The notes: generated from the letters alone by a model not told the origin. Shown: positions 51,934 to 61,814, numbered from the stretch's first letter. The stretch: 64,000 bases of DNA from Gluconobacter cerevisiae (GCF_015244675.1 NZ_JABCQO010000009.1:62001-126000); one strand, 5' to 3'. Numbers and translations are program-made.

Positions 51934-52802
51934 CAGGCCGCTGCGTCAGAAACGGTTTTCTGGCGCGTCATCATACCCAGAATCCGTCCCAGCAGTTCCG
52001 GCAGCTCAGAGCGTTTGGCCACGATATCGACCATCCCATGCTCACGCAGATACTCCGACCGCTGGAAGCCTTCCGGCAGCTTCTCGCGAACGGTATCCTG
52101 AATGACGCGTGGCCCGGCAAACGCGATCAGCGCATTAGGCTCGGCAATATGTACATCTCCCAGCATCGCAAAGGACGCCGAGACACCACCCGTCGTCGGA
52201 TTCGTAAAGACAACAACATACGGCAGACCCGCTTCCTGAAGCATCTGCACACCGATCGTCGTCCGCGGCATCTGCATCAGACTGACAACGCCTTCCTGCA
52301 TTCGCGCCCCGCCCGAGGCCGTGTAGACCACCAACGGTGCCTTCTGCAGAACAGCCAGACGACAGGCCGCAACAAATGCCTCACCCAGCGCAGCCCCCAT
52401 GGTCCCCAACAGGAACTCAGGTGCCATCACCGCCACCACGGCCTTCTGTCTCTTGATCAGACCATGTGCAACCACAAGCCCCTCATCGAGATGGGACTTG
52501 TTCCGCGCATCCTTCAGGCGATCCGTATATCGCTTGGAATCCTTGAACCCCAGCGGATCAACCGGCATCTTCGGCAGTTCGATAGTGGTGTATTCTCCCC
52601 CATCAAACGTCCAGCCCAGACGCTCCTTCGCCGTCGCGCGCATATGATGACCGCAATGCGGACAGACCTTCTCGGATCGCTCCAGCTCCTTGGTGAGCAT
52701 CATCTGCCCGCAGGATTCACAGTTGGTCCACAGATTGTCCGGCACGTCCCGCTGAAGCAGGCCACGCAGCTTGGGTCGGACGTAGTCAGTCATCCAGCTC
52801 AT
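51933..52802 (-). CDS. accD: Acetyl-CoA carboxylase carboxyltransferase subunit beta
   Basis: Transfers carboxyl from biotin to acetyl-CoA for fatty-acid synthesis, with AccA. The 289 residues have the N-terminal zinc ribbon CESC at 28-31 and CPHC at 47-50, then the crotonase-like core: YTASGGARMQEGVVSLMQM, GVSASFAMLGDVHIAEPN and IAFAGPRVIQDTVREKLPEG. Start ATG 52802 matches the family N-terminus. In many alphaproteobacteria trpB-trpA lies directly upstream; here the HdeD-like gene intervenes. Confidence 0.95.
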   Translation of the reverse strand: MSWMTDYVRPKLRGLLQRDVPDNLWTNCESCGQMMLTKELERSEKVCPHCGHHMRATAKERLGWTFDGGEYTTIELPKMPVDPLGFKDSKRYTDRLKDARNKSHLDEGLVVAHGLIKRQKAVVAVMAPEFLLGTMGAALGEAFVAACRLAVLQKAPLVVYTASGGARMQEGVVSLMQMPRTTIGVQMLQEAGLPYVVVFTNPTTGGVSASFAMLGDVHIAEPNALIAFAGPRVIQDTVREKLPEGFQRSEYLREHGMVDIVAKRSELPELLGRILGMMTRQKTVSDAAA

Positions 52803-53073
52803 GTCGTCTCATTACTTTCTGCCCGCCTTCAGGACAAAGGACGGAGTGGGGTAAAGCCCGGCAAAGGGCTACATTCTCTGGCGCGTTTTAACGCCGAGGC
52901 ATCAATTATGCCAGCCCAACCGTCAGCAGCCCCAGCTTATCTCTCCCGCCCGCATCACAAAACATGTCATCCTCCCTGATACAAACCACAAGATCACGCG
53001 TTGTGTCACGGAACCGGCAGGCCTCCCGACAGAGACCCGCCAAAACAGATCACGTTTCCAAACGGAGAAAACC

Positions 53074-53637
53074 ATGTCCGACAGCTTCAACACGCTTCGT
53101 TTTCCCAACCCTCAAGGTCTCAAGCCCGGCTGGTTCATCGGCTTCGGCGCTGTCCTGATCGTCTTGGGCATTCTGGCCGCCCTCGACACCATCGCCACCA
53201 CTCTCGCCAGCATGGTGGTCCTCGGCGTCCTGATGATCATCGGCGGCGTCGCACAAGTCATGCAGAGCTTCGCCCACCGCGGCCTCCCCGTCCCGAACCA
53301 GTGGCTCTCCGGACTGATCGGCGGCCTCTACATCCTGGGCGGCCTCCTCCTGATCGAGGAGCCCGCAACCGGCTCGATCTTCATCACGGCCATTCTCGCA
53401 GGCTGCCTGATCTTCGCCGGCCTTGCCCGGACCTTCTGGGCCGGTGGTCACCGCACCAACAAAAGCTGGATCATGCTGGCCTTCAGCGGCCTTATCACGC
53501 TGGTCGTGGGTATTCTGCTTTATATGACGCTACCCTGGTCCGGCCTCTGGCTGATCGGTATGTTCATCGCCGTAGAACTGCTGATGGCAGGGTTCGCAAC
53601 AGTGATGTTCGGATTTTCCCTGCGCAACAACACCTGA
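53074..53637 (+). CDS. HdeD-family membrane protein
   Basis: 187 residues with six hydrophobic segments (WFIGFGAVLIVLGILAALDT, TLASMVVLGVLMIIGGVAQV, and four more), the pattern of HdeD acid-resistance membrane proteins (pattern IGGLYILGGLLLIEEP). GGAG lies six bases before ATG 53074. Function in acid tolerance is established only for E. coli HdeD. It is inserted between accD and trpA on the opposite strand, and converges with trpA. Confidence 0.85.
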   Translation: MSDSFNTLRFPNPQGLKPGWFIGFGAVLIVLGILAALDTIATTLASMVVLGVLMIIGGVAQVMQSFAHRGLPVPNQWLSGLIGGLYILGGLLLIEEPATGSIFITAILAGCLIFAGLARTFWAGGHRTNKSWIMLAFSGLITLVVGILLYMTLPWSGLWLIGMFIAVELLMAGFATVMFGFSLRNNT

Positions 53638-53644
53638 TCAAACG

Positions 53645-53673
53645 CGCTACGGCAGGCCGAACCTGCCGTAGCG
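53645..53673. terminator. Shared hairpin between the HdeD gene and trpA
   Basis: 12-bp perfect stem CGCTACGGCAGG / CCTGCCGTAGCG with a 5-base loop, between two convergent stops. There is no strong T-run on either side, so it may act as a rho-type or bidirectional end. Confidence 0.7.
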
Positions 53674-53693
53674 TCAAAGATCAGGCCCGAAAA

Positions 53694-54506
53694 TTAAGCC
53701 CGAACCGCCGCAGCCAATTCCTCAAGTTGCGCCAGAACAGCCGGAACGGTCCGCTCCGTTGCCCGCCCGTCTTCAAGCGTACCCGCCATGGTCTTGATCA
53801 AAGCAGAGGCCACAACAGCCGCATCCCCGATCCGAGATGCCGTCCGCGCCTGCTCCGGGGTAGAAATCCCAAACCCGACCGCCACTGGCAGGCTGGTCGC
53901 TTCCCGGATACGCGGCAGCGCCTTCTCCAGATCGGCAGCACTCGCACTGCTCGTCCCCGTAATTCCGGTAATGCTCACATAATAAACAAAACCGCTCGCA
54001 TCCCGCAGCACGTGGAACAGACGGGAGTTCGACGTCGTCGGCGCCACGAGCGAAATAATGTCCAGCCCCGCCTCTCGCGCATGCGCATCCAGCAGGTCCG
54101 CTTCTTCGGTCGGCATGTCGACAACAATAATCCCGTCCACTCCGGCCTGAGCCGCATCGAAACAGAATTCCGCCGGACCGTAACTGTCGATCGGGTTCAG
54201 ATATCCCATCAGTACGATCGGCGTCTCACTGTCCGTCTCCCGGAATGTCCGGACCATCTGAAGCACAAGCCCTAGCGTCGCCCCGGCCTTCAGCCCACGC
54301 AGGGCCGCCGCCTGAATCGTCGGCCCATCCGCAGACGGATCGGAAAACGGAACACCGATCTCGATCAGATCCGCCCCCGCTGCCGGCATCGCCCGCAGCA
54401 GTTCCAGCGAGGTGTCATAATCCGGATCACAGGCCTGAAGATACGGAATCAGCGCCCCGCGCCCTTCCTTTTTCAGAGCTGCAAAACGTGTCTGGATCCG
54501 GCTCAC
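53694..54506 (-). CDS. trpA: Tryptophan synthase alpha chain
   Basis: Cleaves indoleglycerol phosphate to indole for TrpB. The 270 residues show [16 protein letters not shown] (catalytic Glu), [10 protein letters not shown], then [13 protein letters not shown] and [10 protein letters not shown]. The start is GTG 54506, overlapping the trpB stop as GTGA with GGGAG seven bases upstream. Confidence 0.96.
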   Translation of the reverse strand: MSRIQTRFAALKKEGRGALIPYLQACDPDYDTSLELLRAMPAAGADLIEIGVPFSDPSADGPTIQAAALRGLKAGATLGLVLQMVRTFRETDSETPIVLMGYLNPIDSYGPAEFCFDAAQAGVDGIIVVDMPTEEADLLDAHAREAGLDIISLVAPTTSNSRLFHVLRDASGFVYYVSITGITGTSSASAADLEKALPRIREATSLPVAVGFGISTPEQARTASRIGDAAVVASALIKTMAGTLEDGRATERTVPAVLAQLEELAAAVRA

Positions 54507-55741
54507 AGATTCACTCCCAGATGATGCGCCGCGGTAAAGATATCCTTGTCCCCACGCCCGGAGACATTCAGAACGATGATCTGGTCCTTCGCCATCGTGG
54601 GCGCAATTTTCATGACATGCGCCAGACCATGCGCACATTCGAGCGCCGGAATGATGCCTTCCGTTCGCGTACAGACCTGAAACGCCTCAAGCGCCTCCTC
54701 ATCCGTCACACCGACATACTCGGCCCGGCCAATATCATTCAGCCAGGAATGCTCCGGCCCGATCCCCGGATAATCCAGCCCCGCGCTGATCGAATGCGCT
54801 TCCTCAATCTGACCGTGCTTGTCCTGAAGCAAATAGGTCCGGTTGCCATGCAGCACACCCGGACGACCACGGGAGATGGACGCCGCCGTCTTCCCGGAAT
54901 CCAGTCCATGCCCCGCCGCCTCAACACCGATCAGCCGCACATCCGCATCATCCAGAAACGGATGGAAAATCCCCATCGCGTTCGAGCCACCACCAATGGC
55001 CGCGACAATCACATCCGGCAGACGCCCCTCAGCCTGAGTGATCTGCTCCTTGGTCTCAACCCCGATCACAGACTGGAAATCACGAACCATCTCCGGATAC
55101 GGATGTGGCCCGGCCACCGTGCCTACAAGGAAATACGTATCCGCAACATTGGCCACCCAATCGCGCATGGCCTCGTTCATCGCGTCCTTGAGCGTCCCCG
55201 CCCCGGCCGTCACGGGCTTCACTTCCGCACCCAGCAGATGCATGCGGAACACATTGGGCTTCTGCCGCTCAACGTCCGTCGCGCCCATGTAAATGGTACA
55301 TTTCAGACCGAACAGCGCACAGACCGTCGCCGTCGCCACACCGTGCTGCCCCGCCCCCGTCTCTGCGACAATCCGGGTCTTGCCCATCCGCCGGGCCACG
55401 AGAATCTGCCCCATGACGTTGTTGAGCTTGTGCGACCCTGTATGGTTCAGCTCTTCACGCTTGAAATAAACTTTCGCGCCGCCGAGCTCTTCCGTCAGAT
55501 GCCGGGCAAACCACAACGGGCTCGGACGACCGACATAATCCTTCAAATAATAGTCCAGCTCTTCGCGGAACGCGGGGTCCACCTGCGCGGCACGATAGGC
55601 CTCATCCAGTTCGAACAGCAGCGGCATCAGCGTTTCCGCAACGAAGCGACCGCCAAAAATCCCGAACCGTCCCCGTTCGTCAGGGCCGGAACGAAGCGAA
55701 TTGGCCAGAGAGGAAGATAGGGGGGAGGATGTGTTCGTCAT
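54503..55741 (-). CDS. trpB: Tryptophan synthase beta chain
   Basis: PLP enzyme joining indole and serine to tryptophan. The 412 residues carry the PLP lysine in [24 protein letters not shown] and the phosphate loop IGGGSNAMG. trpF is not upstream, unlike most alphaproteobacteria, because a divergent CorA-type gene lies there. It is coupled to trpA. Confidence 0.96.
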   Translation of the reverse strand: MTNTSSPLSSSLANSLRSGPDERGRFGIFGGRFVAETLMPLLFELDEAYRAAQVDPAFREELDYYLKDYVGRPSPLWFARHLTEELGGAKVYFKREELNHTGSHKLNNVMGQILVARRMGKTRIVAETGAGQHGVATATVCALFGLKCTIYMGATDVERQKPNVFRMHLLGAEVKPVTAGAGTLKDAMNEAMRDWVANVADTYFLVGTVAGPHPYPEMVRDFQSVIGVETKEQITQAEGRLPDVIVAAIGGGSNAMGIFHPFLDDADVRLIGVEAAGHGLDSGKTAASISRGRPGVLHGNRTYLLQDKHGQIEEAHSISAGLDYPGIGPEHSWLNDIGRAEYVGVTDEEALEAFQVCTRTEGIIPALECAHGLAHVMKIAPTMAKDQIIVLNVSGRGDKDIFTAAHHLGVNL

Positions 55742-55923
55742 ACCGCACTCAATTCCACTTCAGGGCCCCAATGCGATACCAAGAGCAGCCCCTGCCGTCC
55801 ATCCGTCTCGCCGTTTTCAGGCATCTTCCGCAACAATTCCCACCCCATACATCTTGCGATCCCGCGTCAGGCAAGACATGAGGGAGCCTTACAGCCTTTC
55901 CATTGCCCTCAAGGATCCGCCTG

Positions 55924-56901
55924 ATGTTCCTCGTGCGCCCCGCAGGCGCTCCGGCCCGGGAAACCGGACCGGACGTCGATATCTCCAAAGCGGTCTGGCT
56001 CGACCTCATCAACCCGACTCTCGACGAAGTCGCTCGTGCGGAAAAGGCCCTCAACACTCATATCCCGCGCCGGAACGAACTTGAGGAAATCGAAAGCTCC
56101 TCCCGCCATCATGAACAGGATGGCGTCCTCTATCTTTCGACCCCGCTCGTCCGGCGCGAGGAAAATACAGCCTTCTCCCTGCCCATCGGCTTTGTCCTGA
56201 CAGACAACCACCTCATCACCGTCCGCTATACCGATTATTATGGCTTCGATATCGTTGGACGCCGTCAGGCTGAACGTGATCCGGCCAAAGGCAACCCTTC
56301 CGCCAACGAGATTCTCATCGAAATCATCGAGGAAGTCATCAACCGCCTCGCCGACATCCTGGAAGGCCTGGGTCGGGACCTCGACGCCATCTCCAAACGC
56401 GTTTTCAGTACCGGCAGCCCCCGCGATCCGGCCAGAGCTGCCGAAATGCTGCGCGAAACCCTCCGCCGCCTCGGCCACAGCGGTGATCTCGCCTCCATGA
56501 TCCGCGACAGCCTGCTCGGCCTCGACCGCGTCCTGATCTATATCGGCGACAGAACCGAGAAAGAACCGCAGACCCTCAAAACCCGCATTAAGGTCGCAGG
56601 GCGAGACATCGCGTCCCTCAACGACTTCGACGCCCAGACGGTCAACAAGGTCCAATTCCTCCTCGACGCCACACTCGGCTTCATCAGCATCGAACAGAAC
56701 GATGGCATGAAAGTCCTGACCGTCGTCAGCGCCATTGGCATCCTGCCGACCCTGATCGCAGGCATCTACGGCATGAACTTCCACGACATGCCCGAACTGG
56801 CATGGAAATACGGCTATCCCTACAGCCTGATCCTGATGGTTGTGTCGGTTATCCTGCCGCTGTTCTGGTTCTGGCGGCGCGGCTGGTTCGGCGCCCGTTA
56901 A
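55924..56901 (+). CDS. CorA-family divalent cation transporter
   Basis: 325 residues: a cytoplasmic funnel domain followed by two C-terminal membrane helices. The signature loop YGMNFHDMPEL (GMN) is present. Substrate could be Mg2+, Co2+ or Zn2+ (ZntB-like proteins have a similar form). ATG 55924 has AAGGA eight bases upstream. A TTG at 55903 is a weaker start. The stop TAA shares TTAA with the convergent DUF934 stop. Confidence 0.88.
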   Translation: MFLVRPAGAPARETGPDVDISKAVWLDLINPTLDEVARAEKALNTHIPRRNELEEIESSSRHHEQDGVLYLSTPLVRREENTAFSLPIGFVLTDNHLITVRYTDYYGFDIVGRRQAERDPAKGNPSANEILIEIIEEVINRLADILEGLGRDLDAISKRVFSTGSPRDPARAAEMLRETLRRLGHSGDLASMIRDSLLGLDRVLIYIGDRTEKEPQTLKTRIKVAGRDIASLNDFDAQTVNKVQFLLDATLGFISIEQNDGMKVLTVVSAIGILPTLIAGIYGMNFHDMPELAWKYGYPYSLILMVVSVILPLFWFWRRGWFGAR

Positions 56902-57344
56902 GGCGCCTCTTCAACCCTGAACCCCGATCCTATGGCACGCTCCGGCAGAACTGACCGCTGATACGCAATCGGAAACTGTCGAAGCTGCTTCTCCCACAAG
57001 CCCGGATCGCCATTGCCATTCTTTGGCAGAACGACACTATCCACCCCACACCGACGCAGAAACGCCGCCTGATCCGGCAGAATATGCCCTTCAGCGCGGA
57101 TTTCACCAGAAAACCGCAAATATTCCCGCAATTCCCGGGCCTGCGTGAACCCACGCCCATCCCTGAAGATCGAAAACCGCAGCACCACAAGATCCAGCCG
57201 GTTCAGATAAGGTCGCAGAAGCGCCGGATCGTCAGCACTTTCCAGCAGAACAGCCCGCGCATCATCCCGCTCCGCCAGTTCCGCAACCGTCACCAGCACA
57301 TCATGAACCTGCGCAGTCCGCTCACCGAGTTCAAACAGCTTCAT
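56898..57344 (-). CDS. DUF934 protein of sulfite reduction
   Basis: 148 residues with the DUF934 pattern FRDGRGFTQARELREYLRFS, GEIRAEGHILPDQAAFLRRC and GVDSVVLP. It pairs with sulfite reductase in alphaproteobacteria and may help deliver electrons or shape the complex; exact role is not established. ATG 57344 has GGGAGG six bases upstream. It overlaps the sulfite reductase gene by 14 bp. Confidence 0.88.
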   Translation of the reverse strand: MKLFELGERTAQVHDVLVTVAELAERDDARAVLLESADDPALLRPYLNRLDLVVLRFSIFRDGRGFTQARELREYLRFSGEIRAEGHILPDQAAFLRRCGVDSVVLPKNGNGDPGLWEKQLRQFPIAYQRSVLPERAIGSGFRVEEAP

Positions 57345-59004
57345 ATGCCGCCTCCCTGAAAGGCTCATGCCCCAGACGCGTCAAAGTCTCAAGAAACGTC
57401 TCTCCACTCTCGCGAAGCCCGAGATAGCAGTCCACAAGCCGCGCAATCGCATCAACGGTCTCGTCTTCCGGAAGCGCTGCCCCTAGAATCGTCCCAAGCG
57501 CCGCACCATTCTCGGCCCGACCACCAACTGTCAACTGGAAGAACTCCTCTCCTCGCTTGTCCACGCCCAGAAGTCCGATATGCCCGGCGTGATGATGTCC
57601 ACAGGCATTGATGCAGCCTGAAATATTGATCCGTAACGCCCCGATTTCCGCCTGGAGCGCCGTATCCGCAAAGCGCGCACCCAGCTTCTGCGCAATCGGA
57701 ATGGACCGCGCATTCGCCAGCGCACAGTAATCAAGCCCCGGGCACGCCACGATATCGCCGATCAGCCCGATATTCGCCTCTGCCAACCCGACTTCCGACA
57801 GCCCAAGCCACAGATCCCGCAGCCGGTCCTTACGGACATGCCCCAGAACCACATTCTGCAAATGCGTAATCCGGATTTCCCCAAACGAATACGCATCCGC
57901 CAGATCCGCCAGACGCCCGATCTGCCCCGACGTCGCATCTCCCGGAATCCCTCCCGCAGGTTTCAGCGAAATCGTTGCAATAATATGTCCCGGATCGCGA
58001 TGAACATGCGTATTGCTCCGCACCCAGCGATCAAACAGCGGATCGTCCCGCCGCTGCTGCGTTAGCACGGCATCCGCGTCGTCCGGCGCCTCAAGCAATG
58101 GTATGGCAAAACGCGCCCGGATCGCCGCAACCGCTTCCGGAGTCAGCCGATACCGGTCCAACTCCATCTGGTCCAGTTCGGCTTCAACAGCCTCACGATA
58201 GGCCTCAACCCCGATTGCCTGAACCAGAATCTTGATCCGCGCCTTGTAAATATTGTCCCGCCGCCCATGCGCATTATAGACGCGCAGGATCGCCTCAAGC
58301 GTCGCCAGAAGATGCTCTTCCCGAACACTGTCAAACAGCTCTTCGCCGATCACCGGCGTCCGCCCCAGTCCTCCGCCCACGAAAATCCGGAACACCGGAG
58401 TCCCATCATCACCCGGACGGGCCAGAATCCCGATATCATGGAAACGCGCCGCCACCCGGTCATTCGGACTGCCCGAAATCGCAATCTTGAACTTGCGCGG
58501 CAGGAACGTGAACTCGGGATGCAGCGTGGACCACTGCCGCAGAACTTCCGCATGAACCCGCGGGTCCACCAGTTCGTCCGCCGCAGCCCCGGCATACTCG
58601 TCCGACGTCACATTGCGGATGCAGTTCCCGCTGGTCTGGATGGCATGCATGTCCACTTCAGCCAGTTCGCGCAGGATATCCGGCGTATCTTCCAGCCGGA
58701 TCCAGTTGAACTGGATGTTCTGCCGCGTGGTGAAATGCCCATAGTCGCGGTCATAGTGTTGGGCGATCTCACCCAGCTTGCGCAACTGCCGACTGTCCAG
58801 AATGCCATAAGGAATGGCCACCCGCAGCATGTAAGCGTGAAGCTGAAGATACAGCCCGTTCATCAGCCGCAGAGGCTTGAACTCGTCCTCGCTTAGCGTC
58901 CCGTCCAGACGACGCTTCACCTGCCCTTCAAACTCGGCAATCCGCGCCTGAAGAAAATCCCGGTCAATCCGGTCATACTGATAATGACCAACAGGAACGC
59001 TCAC
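57331..59004 (-). CDS. cysI: Assimilatory sulfite (nitrite) reductase, siroheme [4Fe-4S]
   Basis: 557 residues with the duplicated ferredoxin-nitrite/sulfite reductase fold. The cluster and siroheme ligands CPGLDYCALANARS (C-x5-C) and SGCINACGHHH (C-x3-C) are present, and the siroheme Arg-rich pocket (HFTTRQNIQFNWI) is intact. Because DUF2849 and DUF934 flank it, sulfite reduction for cysteine is preferred to nitrite. Reductant partner (CysJ type) is not in the window. Confidence 0.93.
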   Translation of the reverse strand: MSVPVGHYQYDRIDRDFLQARIAEFEGQVKRRLDGTLSEDEFKPLRLMNGLYLQLHAYMLRVAIPYGILDSRQLRKLGEIAQHYDRDYGHFTTRQNIQFNWIRLEDTPDILRELAEVDMHAIQTSGNCIRNVTSDEYAGAAADELVDPRVHAEVLRQWSTLHPEFTFLPRKFKIAISGSPNDRVAARFHDIGILARPGDDGTPVFRIFVGGGLGRTPVIGEELFDSVREEHLLATLEAILRVYNAHGRRDNIYKARIKILVQAIGVEAYREAVEAELDQMELDRYRLTPEAVAAIRARFAIPLLEAPDDADAVLTQQRRDDPLFDRWVRSNTHVHRDPGHIIATISLKPAGGIPGDATSGQIGRLADLADAYSFGEIRITHLQNVVLGHVRKDRLRDLWLGLSEVGLAEANIGLIGDIVACPGLDYCALANARSIPIAQKLGARFADTALQAEIGALRINISGCINACGHHHAGHIGLLGVDKRGEEFFQLTVGGRAENGAALGTILGAALPEDETVDAIARLVDCYLGLRESGETFLETLTRLGHEPFREAAYEAV

Positions 59005-59318
59005 TGTGCGGTCTCCACTGCAAATTCCGGATGTACGGTCGGGCCATGCGCCCGGATTTTTTCACGAACAGTCACGGGCTCGGGGGGAACTACCGGCAGA
59101 ACAGCCGTATCATACACCCCGACAACACCCTCGCGCTGAGACTCTTCCAGCGCCCGGGAAAGCGCCGCCTCAGCCACATCCGCATCCAGCAGAACCGCAT
59201 GCCCGATCCGAAGATCCCAGGTTCCGTCCTCGCGCCACCATACGGTACGACCGTCCAGCAGCCGGTTGGCCGTCAGAACCAGCTTTTGACCGGGCTCAAG
59301 TCTTACAGGACGTTTCAT
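59001..59318 (-). CDS. DUF2849 protein of the sulfite reductase operon
   Basis: 105 residues: TANRLLDGRTVWWREDGTWD and IGHAVLLDADVAEAALSRAL fit DUF2849, a small protein gene that is always beside sulfite reductase in alphaproteobacteria. It overlaps the cysI start by 4 bp (ATGA type). The usual cysG fusion or neighbour is absent here. First gene of the operon downstream of the 39-bp dyad. Confidence 0.85.
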   Translation of the reverse strand: MKRPVRLEPGQKLVLTANRLLDGRTVWWREDGTWDLRIGHAVLLDADVAEAALSRALEESQREGVVGVYDTAVLPVVPPEPVTVREKIRAHGPTVHPEFAVETAQ

Positions 59319-59432
59319 CAGCGCTCACCTTCCTGACGAATCCGGACCTTACTCTGAGGCTGGCTCCGTCATGAATGCGTCCTCCTCCCCGCTTCCAAAA
59401 AGGCAAGCAGAGGCAACATCAAGGACATGGAA

Positions 59433-59471
59433 CTTATCATGACAGATCAAAGGGTGATCCCTCATGGTAAG
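59433..59471. promoter_or_regulatory. 39-bp symmetric dyad upstream of the sulfite reductase operon
   Basis: Outer arms CTTATCATG / CATGGTAAG (8 of 9 complementary) and inner arms GATCA / TGATC share one centre (59452). It lies 115 bp upstream of the DUF2849 start and 57 bp after the Rrf2 stop. The binding protein is unknown; Rrf2 or a CysB-like factor are candidates. Confidence 0.65.
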
Positions 59472-59527
59472 ATATCCATTCCTCTAAAACCTATTTTGTG
59501 GTTTTTTCAAAATACTTTTTTATAGAG

Positions 59528-59974
59528 TTATATGGAAAAGGAAATTGGCGCCCTGCTGGGACGCTGCATCCCGGCCTCTTCCGCGTTCTGAAGCAGATGT
59601 TCCAACGTAACGGATGCCATTTTTTCCGATACCTCCTGATCCATCTGTTGCCAGAAAGGCTCAAGCACCTTGGCCCGCAGAAGATTGGTACCTTCCTCCT
59701 GCATTTCCGGATCTTCCGTCACAGTCCGGACAATCTCATTCAACGTAATGGTCCGCGGCGGCCGGCCAAGACGATACCCACCCTTCGGCCCTCGCACACT
59801 TGCCAGCAGTCCGGCCCGGGAGAGCCCCTGCAAAACAGGCTCAATCCCCCGTCGCAGCATATCGCCACGGCGGGCAATATCCGCACCACTGACCACCCCG
59901 GATCGCCCTGCATGGAAAGCGACGTCCAACATAATGGATACGGCAGTCAAAGCTCTGTCACGGCGGAGATACAT
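59528..59974 (-). CDS. Rrf2-family transcription regulator without cysteines
   Basis: 148 residues. N-terminal winged helix: VSIMLDVAFHAGRSGVVSGA, IARRGDMLRRGIEPVLQG, then GLLASVRGPKGGYRLGRPPR. Unlike IscR or NsrR it has no Cys at all, so it cannot bind an iron-sulfur cluster; CymR-type regulators of sulfur metabolism also lack the cluster. With the sulfite reductase operon downstream on the same strand, a sulfur-responsive role is the best guess. Confidence 0.85.
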   Translation of the reverse strand: MYLRRDRALTAVSIMLDVAFHAGRSGVVSGADIARRGDMLRRGIEPVLQGLSRAGLLASVRGPKGGYRLGRPPRTITLNEIVRTVTEDPEMQEEGTNLLRAKVLEPFWQQMDQEVSEKMASVTLEHLLQNAEEAGMQRPSRAPISFSI

Positions 59975-60059
59975 GAGAATTCCGATTTGTTACGACAGAC
60001 CATGCCGTCATGACATAGTCCGATTTCAGTTCGTCTATCTTGTTTTCCATGCTGGAATG

Positions 60060-61211
60060 TCAATCGTCCTTTTGGAACGCTTCCCCATTTCCAACATATT
60101 CCCGATAAAAACGGTGCCCGAGAGAGGTCAGGACCTCGTATCCGATTGTTCCTGCTGCCTCCGCCACATCGTCCACACTGCGCCGGGGGCCGATCAGATC
60201 CACCATCATATCCGCCCGCAGCTTTCCTTCCGGCACATCCGAAATGTCCACGATCAGGGAATCCATCGAAACACGCCCCAGAATCGGTAGACAGATATCT
60301 TCAAACCAAGCACAGCCCTGCCCGGCCCCATGTCGTGAAAAACCATCCGCATATCCGACAGCCACAGTCGCAATTTTCCGCGGTTGATCAGGACGATATG
60401 TCATCCCGTAACCAACCCCCTCACCCGGAAAAATTTCACGAATCTGCAAGACATGCGCCTGAAGCCTGACGACCTGAGCCAACGGGTTCGGACCGTTCTG
60501 ATTGGGTGCAATTCCATACAATGCCGCTCCCGGACGAACGACATCCAGATGAAAGGCCGGTCCCAGAAAAATTCCCGACGACGCCGACAGACTCAAAGGC
60601 GCAGACGGCAACCGCGCAGACATCTTCAGCATCTGCTGTTTCTGAGCGCTATTGGCAGAATTCTCCGGTGTGTCTGCACAAGCCAGATGACTCATGACGA
60701 GGCTGACCTCCAGGCCATCCATAAGCCTTCCGTCCTCATGCAGTGCATCAAGATCGGCACTGGAAAGCCCGAACCGGGACATCCCGCTGTCGACCTGAAG
60801 AGCTGCTTCCAACGGTCTCCCCGCCTTGAGCGCTTCAGACCGCCATACCGCAATCTGATCAAGACTGTTCAGAACCGGCCTCAGACCATACTGCACACAC
60901 TCTGCCGACGCATCCGGTCTCGGGCCATGAAGCACCGTAATCCGGGCTTTTTCTGAAACCACAGAACGCAATCTGATACCTTCATCGACATGCGCGACGA
61001 AAAACTCTCGTGCCCCCGCCTGCTCAAGAACCGGTGCTACGCGCTCAATACCCAGTCCGTAGGCATCGGCCTTGACGACAGCCGCACACGAAGCGCCCGA
61101 AGCCAGCGTTTGAAGATACCGATAATTGGACGCGATCGCCCCCAAATCCACCGTCAGGCGGGCTCCGGCGCGAAAGGAAGGCCACAAAGAATCAGGACAT
61201 GCATTCATCAT
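60060..61211 (-). CDS. alr: Alanine racemase
   Basis: PLP enzyme supplying D-alanine for peptidoglycan. The 383 residues have the PLP lysine at about 47 (AAVVKADAYGLGIE), the catalytic Tyr in GEGVGYGMTYRP and GRVSMDSLIVD. ATG 61211 or 61208 (MMNACPD). Divergent from an Lrp-type regulator gene, 114 bp apart, which may control it, as with dadR-dadX. Confidence 0.94.
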   Translation of the reverse strand: MMNACPDSLWPSFRAGARLTVDLGAIASNYRYLQTLASGASCAAVVKADAYGLGIERVAPVLEQAGAREFFVAHVDEGIRLRSVVSEKARITVLHGPRPDASAECVQYGLRPVLNSLDQIAVWRSEALKAGRPLEAALQVDSGMSRFGLSSADLDALHEDGRLMDGLEVSLVMSHLACADTPENSANSAQKQQMLKMSARLPSAPLSLSASSGIFLGPAFHLDVVRPGAALYGIAPNQNGPNPLAQVVRLQAHVLQIREIFPGEGVGYGMTYRPDQPRKIATVAVGYADGFSRHGAGQGCAWFEDICLPILGRVSMDSLIVDISDVPEGKLRADMMVDLIGPRRSVDDVAEAAGTIGYEVLTSLGHRFYREYVGNGEAFQKDD

Positions 61212-61325
61212 GAGAGACGAAAATATCCCATTCCACCTTAGAATATCCTGCCGAATAATCGTATAATCTTTCAGTTATCGAAAAAAACATGATCAAAAAT
61301 GCGAAAATAGACCGATAATTCTATC

Positions 61326-61790
61326 ATGATCTTCGACCGTACCACCGAATCCATCCTCCGAATCCTCCAGCACGATGGACGCCTCAGCAACGCCGATCTG
61401 GCACAACGTGTCGGACTTTCTCCATCCGCCTGCCTAAGACGCGTGCGCCTGCTGGAAGAACGCGGCATCATCCGAGGCTACCGCGCCGTCATCGACGAAC
61501 GTTCAGCCCAGAAGCTGACAACTGTTATCGTACAGATCACACTCGAACGACTAACAGACGAAACACTTCGCCGCTTCGAAGCCCGTATCCGGGAATGCCC
61601 GGATGTAAGAGAATGCTATCTCATGACAGGAGAAGCCGATTACCTCCTCCACGTAGCCGCCCGAGACCTTGCCGACTATGAGCGCATTCACAAGGAAGAA
61701 CTCTCACGACTTCCAGGCGTCGTCCGCATCCAGAGCAATTTCGCAATCCGCCCCGTCGTTCAACGCTGGATCAGTCAGGATTCTCCCTGA
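61326..61790 (+). CDS. Lrp/AsnC-family regulator
   Basis: 154 residues. The HTH (ILRILQHDGRLSNADLAQRV, GLSPSACLRRVRLLEERGII) is followed by an RAM ligand-binding domain (IVQITLERLTDETLRRFEAR, CYLMTGEADYLLHVAARDLA). Divergent from alr, so it may sense an amino acid such as alanine; no dadA is adjacent. No ribosome site was seen before ATG 61326. Confidence 0.9.
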   Translation: MIFDRTTESILRILQHDGRLSNADLAQRVGLSPSACLRRVRLLEERGIIRGYRAVIDERSAQKLTTVIVQITLERLTDETLRRFEARIRECPDVRECYLMTGEADYLLHVAARDLADYERIHKEELSRLPGVVRIQSNFAIRPVVQRWISQDSP

Positions 61791-61814
61791 TATCAAATGA
61801 AAATAAAATGCATT

